Shown in pieces: positions 56,401-64,000 of a stretch of DNA of 64,000 nucleotides; position 1 is the stretch's first letter; each line of letters starts with the position of its first letter. The notes below the pieces were generated by a model. It had not been told where the DNA came from. It worked only from the letters and a program-made list of their open reading frames with translations, and searched no databases. The translations under genes were made by a program, and so were the position numbers. Source of the DNA: Cristatella mucedo (taxonomy: Eukaryota; Bryozoa; Phylactolaemata; Cristatellidae); NCBI GenBank assembly GCA_009760855.2, contig WPIO01000009.1, forward strand, positions 8,757,001 to 8,821,000. The letters are read 5' to 3'.

Positions 56401-59310
56401 TAGTAGTAATGTAATGTATCTCCGTCTGTAACTCCACATAGTCATAAAGACCATGTGGGTGTTAAGCAGGAGAGTTTTGTATAGCACATTCACAGCCTAA
56501 GCGGCTTTCGGTACGCAGTCGGTACCCAACAGACTTCGTCTCACGAAACAAAGAGAAAGCGGGAAGCATAGCAGAGTCAGGAGAGCAGTTGAGGTAGTGA
56601 GTAGCATGGAAGTAGCAGCTCAGGACCGCTGAAAAGGATGAGCCATAGTCGGCAGTAGGAGAGTAGTTGTCGTTGCGTAAGAATTGTGGAAGTGAGATCC
56701 ACAGTCTAGGACCTTCAGAGCTAAAGCTTCTGTCGCCAAAGGTCTTTAAGCGGAGGAATAGAACAGCTAATTTATTGTCCACAGAGGGCCTAAGGGCGCG
56801 AACAGGCTGAAATTGATGCAGCAGTTCAGCTAGGTACGAAGGAGCCAATCCGTAGCGGGCCTTGTGGGTCAGCGTAAGAACTTTGCTCTGTATCCGGTGC
56901 TCAACCGGCATCCATCCTAGCTCTTTTAGCAAAGGAGACACGTGCTCAAACCTCTGGGACTTAAAGACTAGCCTTGCAGCCATATTCATAGTCAGCTGCA
57001 GTGGCCTAATGATGGTCGCACAATAGCATCACTTATTAGGAGAGAAAAGCCTTTTAATCCAGCCACACGCTTAGGGTGTCCTATGAGCAGCAGTTCGGTT
57101 TTTATCATCATTTAATTTCAGGAAGTTTACCGACATCCATGATCGAATACCGGCAAGGCAAGCATTCAGTTTCTCACTTGCAGCAGCTGATTTCGACGGT
57201 TTGAATGACAAATACAACTGAGTATCGTCAGCATAAAAGTGATATCCTATTCCATGTGCCTTAATCACTTTTCCCAGAGGTTGTGTATAAATGGAAAACA
57301 GCAAGGGACCGAGTACAGATCCCTGAGAGACTCCACAGGTGACCCGTTTTATGTGTGAGACCTGACCTCCACACGACACGGATTGAACACGATCAGACAA
57401 GTACGATTTAAACCACGCCAGTGCTTCGTCTGCCTGACCGATCGTTGTTCTCAATCGTTCAAGCAGAACATCGCGATCAATGGTGTCGAAGGCAGCAGAC
57501 AGATCTAGCAGAGCTTGGGCAGTGACATTCCCGTCGTCGTTGCCACGTAGAATGTCATTGTTAACACGGAGGAGAGCAGTTTCAGTGGAATGCTGCCTCT
57601 TGAACCTGATTGAAATGTTTCTGACTTTCGTTCTTTTCAATATGTTTAACCAGCTGTTTAGCAACAATTTTTCAAGAATCTTTGACAAGAAAGGAAGAAG
57701 GAAAACTGGGCGATTGCTTACAAGGACCTCTGTATCTAATCCAGGCTTTTTAAGTACGGGTCGAACGATTGCCGATTTGAAGGACTTGGGGACGACCCCT
57801 TTTCCCAGAGAAGCATTACAAATCTTGGTTATGGCAGTTCTAAGTTGGTCTGCTAGTGAAGACCACGGAGATGAAGGTATAGGGTCTTCAGGAGACGAGC
57901 TCGTTTTGCTAGACCTTATTAAGGTAGCCACATCGCATGCAGAAACCTCGGAGAACCTTTTAAGGAAGGTCACAGGTTGTGGAACACTGGTTGCTTTATT
58001 CGGAGGGGGCTTAATGGAGGCACGAATGTGCACAATGTTTACAGTAAAGAAGGCTGAAAACGTTTTGGCTGAGCCCTTAATATCTGGGGAGTCAGACCTC
58101 ACACCAATGGCCAGTAAATGGCTTACTGTCTTACGTATCTGTTTAGGGTCCGACTGGCAGGAATTCAGCTTTCGGATGAAAAAAAGAAGCCCTGGCGTTT
58201 TAAGTTTTCGGGTGTAAACTCGAAGGAAGTCTTTGAAATTGACTAGATCTGCATCAGACCCCGATTTCTTGAAACGACGTTCAAGCCTTCGCTTAACCCA
58301 GCGCATCTTTAGGAGTTTTTTGTAAATTGAAAGGAATCTACACGACTTTGAACACTGATAGAATGAACGGGAGCATGCTTGTCAAGAGCACTCCTGCGTG
58401 GCATGTCCATCGCATCAGCAACGGTATCGAGGTTGCCGGTTGAGTCCGAATGCAGATCAAGAAGACCTGCATCACAAACAGATTTAAAAAACTTGTCTAT
58501 GTCAATGCTTTGTAAGTTACGTCGTTTGACAAGTCCGACATTACCCTGTACGTACAGGGGAGCATTAACAGTAAACGAAACCGAACCATGATCTCAGAGG
58601 GTCAGTGGGCACACCACAAGGTCAGTGGGGAGGACATCCTTAGTGATCACAAGATCTATAATGTGGCCACCGACATGGGTGGTATGATTAACGCGTTGGA
58701 CCAGACCAAAATTCTCCAGACAGTCACGAAATGAGCAGACCTGGCTGTTGCTTGGGTTGTCAATGTCAATATTGAAGTCTCCTACAATCAGTCACGGCCT
58801 GTCACACGCAAATATGTTTGCAAGGTACTCTGAAAACTTCTCTATAAGCAAGTTTAGACAGCCAGAAGGAGGCCGGTATATCTTAAAAGTGAGAGGCATT
58901 GTCTTTGACGAAGACCTGATTGCAACCGATTCAAACGATGGCCCACGCGAAAAACTGCACATCCTATAATCAAAAGATTCGCGACCAACAATTGCAGCCC
59001 CGCCACCAACCTTGTCAGAACGCATGGACTGATAGAATGAGAACCCGGGTGGAGTGGTCTCAGAAATACAGCTACTGGAACAAGGCGTCATCCAAGTTTC
59101 GGTAAGCAGAAATGCATCTAGCTTCTCCTGGGCCACCTGATCGCGGATTAGTAACCCCATGGATTTTAGCGAGCGAACATTTAGTAGGTGGAATTTAAGA
59201 GGCTGCCCAACAACTGGTCGACGGCGATGTCACGGAGAAATCAGGTAAAGGTCCACACCACGCTAGGAGTCGCCCGAGGCCGCTCTTTAGCGCGGGGAGG
59301 ATCAGATCAA
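56401..59310 (-). mobile_element. LINE A, most complete copy (endonuclease + RT)
   Basis: Minus strand, 5' to 3'. An AP-type endonuclease starts near 59195 (LKFHLLNVRSLKSMGLLIRD, LDAFLLTETWMTP, GGGAAIVGRESFDYRM) and continues to GGHIIDLVITKD and a DHGSVSF (SDH-like) box near 58590-58680. A 411-codon frame at 57071-58306 carries the linker (ERRFKKSGSDADLVNFKDFL) and RT with LLDLSAAFDTIDRDVLLERL, GVSQGSVLGPLLFSIYTQPL and HFYADDTQLYLSFKPS (YADD at about residue 358). An extra T near 57100 shifts the frame after LNDDK. About 230 bp present at 1004-1233 of the first copy are missing at 57010/57011. The C-terminus is at 56462-56989. CR1/L2-type; ORF1 not seen. Confidence 0.95.
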
Positions 59311-59472
59311 TAGCAGGACAGAGTAAGAGTAGGACAGAGTAAGAGTAGGACAGAGTAATAGTAGGACAGGGTAATAGTAGGACAGAATAATAGTAGGATA
59401 GAGTAATAGTAGGATAGAGAAAGAGTCGGACAGAGTAAGAGCAGGACAGAGTAATAGTAGGACAGAGTAAGT
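59311..59472. repeat. 14-bp minisatellite, middle part
   Basis: Copies of GTAGGACAGAGTAA with variants (AATAGTAGGATAG, GAGTCGGACAG). Same unit as 56226-56400 and 59617-59915. Confidence 0.95.
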
Positions 59473-59616
59473 CGCCGAGCTGGTTTGGTCTAGCGGTTAA
59501 GGTGCTCGCCCCGACCAAGGTCTGACTGAGGTCGTGGGCTTGAGCCCCGAGGCGTATGTGAAGCGCCTGAATAGAGATTAAGTTCTCTTGGGGCGCTATA
59601 TAAATGAATTATATTT
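59473..59616 (+). mobile_element. tRNA-derived SINE, family 2, well-preserved copy
   Basis: The head has A-box-like CTGGTTTGGTCTAGCGGTTA and B-box-like GTGGGCTTGAGCCCC. The body is short. The tail AAGCGCCTGAATAGAGATTA, AGTTCTCTTGGGGCGCT folds into the same stem-loop as the LINE B 3' end and is followed by an AT-rich end. It sits inside the 14-bp minisatellite, which resumes on its far side. Confidence 0.9.
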
Positions 59617-59915
59617 AAGTGTAGGACAGAGTAAGTGTAGGACTGAGTAAATGTAGGACAGAGTAATAGTAGGACAGAGTAATAGCTGGACAGAGTAAGA
59701 GTAGGACAGATTAGGAGTAGGACAGAGTAAGATTAGGACAGAGTAAGATTGTGGCAGAGTAAGAGCAGGACAGATTAAGAGTAGGACAGGGTTAGAGTAG
59801 GACAGAGTAATTTTAGGATAGACTAATAGTAGGACAGAGTAAGAATAGGACAGAATAAGATTTGGACGACAGAGGAAGAGTAGGACAGAATAAGATTATG
59901 ACAGAGTAAGAGTAG
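59617..59915. repeat. 14-bp minisatellite, right part
   Basis: Degenerating copies of GTAGGACAGAGTAA (GATTAGGACAG, GATTGTGGCAG, GAGCAGGACAG), ending near TAGGACAGTGTGCC. Confidence 0.95.
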
Positions 59916-60221
59916 GACAGTGTGCCAAACAAGTTCACGCATCTGCGACATCGCTTCTAGACTATTCAATTGCCTTTTTCCTTAATCCTGACCCGTGCCC
60001 TAAATCGTGCGAGACCAGTGAAAAACTCAGAAGCCTGTCTGGTCTATCGTCAACAGCGTCTGCTGCATCACATCGCTTCTGTCTGAATTTCACATCCCCC
60101 GTCAAGCATCGAATCAGCCTCAAGATCTTCACTTTGACCAACAGGCTACGTCGCTCGCCAGTCGCCAGCACCAGCCAACCTATCCAACCTTGTCGCTTCT
60201 CCGCTTTGCTCTCTTACCATA

Positions 60222-60746
60222 ATAATAATAATAATGCACTTGATAAAGCGCCCTCAGAGAATTAAATCTCTTTCTAGGCGCTTTAAATTTGCTGCAAAGG
60301 GAGACGCGACTGAAGGGTGAGTAATATCATGCTTGATAAACAAACATGAATAACATAGTTAGGGGTTACATGCACAGGGTCAGCATGCAAGTGTGGTTAG
60401 CGGCAGCATGCACAGTGTCAGCACGCATAAGCACACGAACGACGAATCACAGGGACCCACTAAGTGCTCTCCTAAATCGGTGTGTTTTAAAGTTCTTTTT
60501 AAATGTTGTCAAGTCAGGGGATGTTCTGACGCAAGTCGGGAGGGATTTCCAGGCTTTGGGAGCATACGAACTAAATGCACGGTCTCCAAAGGATTTGATG
60601 TTCGTGCGAGGTATTTGTAGACTGTTGGATTCCGAAAAGCGGGTGGTACGATGCTTGGCATGCTGGGGGAGTAGATCTGAGAGATAGGTTGGAGCCAAAG
60701 AATGAAGTGACCTAAAAGTGAGCGACAAAACCTTGAAGTCAAAGTC
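60222..60746 (-). mobile_element. LINE B 3' fragment
   Basis: Minus strand: TAA-rich tail and stem-loop (60222-60290), 3' UTR, then an open RT C-terminus (60447-60728: SLTFRSLHSLAPTYLSDLLP, QHAKHRTTRFSESNSLQIPR, APKAWKSLPTCVRTSPDLTT) to its natural stop. It ends at an AT microsatellite. Confidence 0.92.
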
Positions 60747-60778
60747 ATATGTATATATATATATATATATATATATCG
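60747..60778. repeat. (AT)n microsatellite
   Basis: GTATATATATATATATATAT-type run of about 28 bp at the 5' break of the LINE B copy. Confidence 0.95.
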
Positions 60779-61060
60779 GTCACAAACGGAAGCCACAATC
60801 TGGCGGTAGCCGCGACGGCGAGCTTGCGCAGCGTCAAACGATTGAGCAAATGCACTCGCGCTGGAAGAAATTAGCGAAAAAATACCACGCCAACGCCCGT
60901 CTATAGCTTGCTACACGTACAAGTGTACGGTGCACAGCGCCAAATCATGTCAATACGCGTAAATTAAAATGCCATGCTCGGCTGAATCAATAGCCTCACA
61001 TGTATAGCGGCAGCAGAGCCTTAGCTGCTATCACACACACTTGCAGTGGACGATAGTGGA
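60779..61060. other. No gene seen
   Basis: A short frame (GHKRKPQSGGSRDGELAQRQ) ends at 60906. It is not recognised and too short to support. Confidence 0.35.
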
Positions 61061-61061
61061 T

Positions 61062-61145
61062 TGCCTCCTGCAGGACTCGAAACCACACGCTCGGTGATAA
61101 AATGTCTAATACCATACCTATGGATCGAGCTACGCTACACGTGCG
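61062..61145 (-). mobile_element. tRNA-like SINE head, SINE-1-related
   Basis: Minus strand reads GTAGCGTAGCTCGATCCATA (A-box-like) and GTGGTTTCGAGTCCTGCAGG (B-box-like, one extra T), then GGCAATCC as in the SINE family 1 copies. The body is missing. Probably a SINE or tRNA relic. Confidence 0.45.
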
Positions 61146-61504
61146 CCGCACGAATCGAAGATAAATATATGCATGTATGTAGGTGTATGCACATAGTTAC
61201 GCCACGCAATTTTCCTACTCACGTAAGACCTCATGTTATCTGAATGCCAAATTAGGTGAGAGGCTGTGACGCGGTCTGCATGATCTGCCATTAGGCCAGG
61301 GATCAGCTCCTGAGGTTAACACAGCGTTTCCTATATCCACCTCACGCTGTGGCTGTGCTCATAGATTTGCACTACTAATTCGCGGCGATAAAGCTACTTG
61401 CAGAGACAACGGTATCATAAAAGAGCCGATTCTGTTCGCTGTGCAACGTCATGAAATTAGCAGCACCAAATAGTTACAGCAACAACAAATAAAGCGTGGC
61501 GGAG

Positions 61505-61688
61505 GTGTACGGCGGCGGACGACCGGGGGCGGGGTAGATGACTGTGTCATTCTTGAAAATACAGCGCGACCCAGGAGACTTGGTCTCCGGCAGCGGGACA
61601 GGAAGCAGAAAGTTCCACCTCGCGATAACCGATCTCACTTTACCGGGCCACTGATCTAACCACTGAGCTATCGACACTACTTAGGCGC
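61505..61688 (-). mobile_element. Possible tRNA-derived SINE, family 3
   Basis: Minus strand reads GTCGATAGCTCAGTGGTTAG, a strong A-box, then ATCAGTGGCCCGGTAAAGTG. The expected B-box position has only GGTGGAACTTTCTGC. A GC-rich body follows. Single copy in the window, so the family is inferred. Confidence 0.4.
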
Positions 61689-61857
61689 GCGCTACCGCTC
61701 TCAACCAAAGACTGGAAGCTTACCCTTTAAACGGCCATTTACATGCCTGATCTGAATACTGCTGTACTGGCTAAATGTAAAGCCGTATATAGTTAGTTAC
61801 CGAACTGCATTCTGCGATCGTCCAACCGACGATCAGAGATTGCATAAGGCTCTAGTA

Positions 61858-62044
61858 CGGCGGTTCTCAACCTGTGGGTCGAGACCTCTTAGGGGGTCGA
61901 GCGACTCTTTCACAGGGGTCGCCTGAGACCATAGGAAGACACGCATTTCCATATTTTGCACACAATAATTTTATGGTTGGGGGTCGCCACGACATGAGGA
62001 ACTGTATTAAAGAGTCGCGGCATTAGGAAGGTTGAGAACCACTG
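61858..62044. mobile_element. hAT MITE of the SPIN (SPACE INVADERS) family
   Basis: 187-bp non-autonomous element. Terminal inverted repeats are GGCGGTTCTCAACC on the left and GGTTGAGAACCACTG on the right. It is flanked by an 8-bp target duplication, CTCTAGTA (61850-61857) and GTCTAGTA (62045-62052), with TA in the centre as in Buster-type hATs. Internal strings CTGTGGGTCGAGACC, TTTCACAGGGGTCGCCTGAG, AATTTTATGGTTGGGGGTCG and GAGGAACTGTATTAAAGAGT match the SPIN consensus as I remember it. It carries no transposase; mobilised in trans. SPIN is known for repeated horizontal transfer among tetrapods and a few invertebrates. Confidence 0.9.
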
Positions 62045-62052
62045 GTCTAGTA

Positions 62053-62735
62053 GATGCGGTACAAATACGTAGTTGCTTTAGTTATGGTTAGCGTTTGCGT
62101 TTCCACTGCGAAGCTTGGTAAAAGGAAGGGTGAGTGTTGAAAAGAAAGAGGTAATTGACAATAGTGAGACAGACAGGCAGCGAAAGATGGACGCCAGATC
62201 AATACGACAGGCGGAGGCAGACGACGAAAGACAGAGGAGACGGAGAACGAGTTAATAGCACGTGGGCGTTAGTAAGCCGCCATCGCTGTGGTGATTGAAT
62301 TGTTCTGCTTCCATTCGGGTCAATATGTTCTCTATGCAGTCCCAGGGCCTTTTACTGACCACAGAAACATGCAAAACATTCTGAGAAATTCAAGGTTTCC
62401 AATTTCCAGAAACCTTAACAGATCTGCATGCCTACTGTAGGCATACCATCGAACCGTGTGCAACTTTTACTGACTCTCCCTCCCCCCTCAAATACCAGCC
62501 AGCTGGATTTCTATGGGACAATCCAGGGGCACGGGGCCTGGCCCAGCAATCCTTTCTCAGCACGCGCCAGTGTAACCTTTCAGGAAGTCTTTGGCCTCGC
62601 GAAATGCACCGACTTTTTAATTGAAGAGGCGCGAGCCGAGAAGCAGCCGAATCGAAAGTCATCGCTCAAGGCATCGCGGCTGCTGCGTGCAGCGAACGCA
62701 GCGACACTTAGGAGCTCTTAGGACTCTTGTTGGGC
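62053..62735. other. No gene seen
   Basis: Short frames at 62428-62721 have no recognisable domain. A purine-rich AGACAGACAGGCAG stretch lies near 62168. Confidence 0.4.
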
Positions 62736-62739
62736 GTGC

Positions 62740-64000
62740 TCCCCTGCCTTCTGTCGACGCACAGAGTCACGAAGGTGCTTTTCAATTTGCCAAAAACCTG
62801 CATACGATGCGCCGTGCTAAGTGCATGCATGAAAGGCGCTTTAAGAAATCTGGGTCAAACGACGATCTGGTCTACTTCAATGACTTCCTCCGTGTCCAAG
62901 CCCGGAAGATTAGAAAGGCAAGGCTTCTTTTTTTCACACGAAAACTGAGGTCTCGCCAGTCAGACCCAAGATGAATTTATAAGATGGTGAAAAATTCGCT
63001 CGTCAACTCTGAGAGGCCTCACTGCACAGATATTAACTGCTCAGCTGACAAGTTTTCAGCCTTATTCGTTTGAAAAATTAATTGTACGCAGTCGTGTCTC
63101 CATAAAGCCCCATCCGACTAAAGAAATTGTTGAGTCGCAACCTGTGACCTTCCTTACGAGATTCTCCAAGTTTTTTTCATGCGAAGGGGTTAACTTAATC
63201 AAGTCTAGTAAAAAGAGCCTGTCACCTGAGCGCCGTATACCATCCCTTCTTTTTGTCTTCACACCGGCTCACACACAAACGTATTCCAGCCATAACACAG
63301 ATCATTAATGCCTCTCGGGATAATGGGGCTGTACTCAAATCCTTCAAATCAGCCATCGCTAGACAGAAATACTTACTTATAAAGCCTTGATTTATATTCC
63401 GATGTCCTAGCAAACTACCACCCAGTTTCTCGTCTTACTTTCGTAGCAGCGAGGATTCTTGAAAGGATTGTCGTTAAGCAGCCTGTTGCACAAGCAGCTT
63501 GTTGGACAAGCAACTTTTTGGACAAGCAGCTTGTTGGGCAAGCAGCTTGTTGTACAAACAGTTTGTTGCACGCATCGAAAGAAAAACTTTCAGAAACACT
63601 TTCAGTCCCGATTCAAGCGACACCTGAACTCCGCTGAAGCTGCACGTAAGTAGTCCTCCGAGTAACCTACGACATCGTACGCAGCAAAGAAGACGGAAAT
63701 GTCACATACCCTGGCCCTAGTGGAGCTGTAAGCAGCGTTTTGACACTATTTATCGCGATATCCTGCTTCAGCGTTCGAGACAACAATCGGTCTGGCAGAC
63801 AAGGCACTGACGTGGTTCACATCGTACTTGTCTGGTCGCCTTTGATCCGTGTCGCATGGGGGTCAGATCTCTGCCAAACCATTCACATGCGGAGTCCCAC
63901 AAGAGTTCGTCCTCGGTCCTCTGCTGTTTTTAATTTGAACTGAATCATTAGCTAAAAGTTATTCTAACCAAGTGAATCGGTTATTACTTCTATGGTGACA
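62740..64000 (+). mobile_element. LINE A, decayed copy running off the window
   Basis: Plus strand: GAFQFAKNLHTMRRAK and ERRFKKSGSNDDLVYFNDFL, then LLFFTRKLRSRQSDPR (linker upstream of RT, 62790-62970). ASRDNGAVLKSFKSAI-like sequence lies at about 63310-63360, NYHPVS and RILERIVVKQ at about 63410-63480, and CGVPQEFVLGPLLF at about 63890-63935. Frame changes and stops throughout. A 16-bp minisatellite (63476-63571) interrupts the RT. The YADD box would fall at or beyond the window end. Confidence 0.88.
63476..63571. repeat. 16-bp minisatellite inside LINE A, 6 copies
   Basis: Six units of the type AAGCAGCTTGTTGGAC starting at 63476, 63492, 63508, 63524, 63540 and 63556. Other LINE A copies have one such unit here (RT sequence VAKQLIEH), so five extra units arose in place. 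Confidence 0.95.

Noticed and set aside
56226-59915. CRISPR-like appearance of the evenly spaced 14-bp units
   Set aside because: Units are contiguous and degenerate with no unique spacers, and the sequence is animal nuclear DNA.

Overview
This window is nuclear DNA from an animal, most likely an invertebrate, and it is poor in genes and rich in repeats. Only two coding exons can be supported, both on the minus strand. The first is the 3' coding exon of a neurotrophin (NGF/BDNF-type growth factor) at 10887-11684. The second is the terminal coding exon of an unrecognised alanine/arginine-rich protein at 51424-52592. Neurotrophins are restricted to animals. The repeats (CR1/L2-type LINEs, tRNA-derived SINEs, Tc1-like and hAT transposons) and the AG splice acceptors fit an animal with introns. 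I cannot name the phylum. Nothing prokaryotic was seen.

Layout. 0-8.7 kb: AT-balanced, with a CR1/L2 LINE (called family A here) at 395-1945, scattered LINE tails and an 11-bp minisatellite. 8.7-17.4 kb: a very GC- and CpG-rich block holding the neurotrophin exon, long GA/CT and GCC microsatellites and two LINE A fragments that have themselves drifted to high GC. 17.4-22 kb: a head-to-head pair of a second LINE (family B) and other LINE debris. 22-28.9 kb: a second GC-rich block with CGG, CCT and GACA tracts, a tRNA-derived SINE, a degenerate TTTAGGG-type array and a neighbouring short-unit array. 28.9-51 kb: LINE B copies (one tandem pair, one long copy), two unclassified dispersed repeats, a dead Tc1-like transposase, SINEs and several minisatellites. 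51-52.6 kb: a GC-rich coding exon. 52.7-64 kb: three LINE A copies (one nearly complete, inserted in a 14-bp minisatellite), a SINE inserted in the same minisatellite, a LINE B copy and a 187-bp hAT MITE with the sequence of the SPIN (SPACE INVADERS) family.

How the parts relate. No operon or pathway can be read here. The working relationship visible in sequence is parasitic: LINE B and one SINE family end in the same 3' stem-loop plus an ATT-rich tail, so the SINE probably borrows the LINE B reverse transcriptase. Every LINE and transposase copy seen is truncated or interrupted. The SPIN copy is evidence of past horizontal transfer into this lineage. No undescribed multi-gene system is visible. 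The best leads are the SPIN copy, the LINE/SINE shared tail, a minisatellite born inside a LINE, an exact 28-bp duplication near the neurotrophin exon, and the plant-type telomere-like array.
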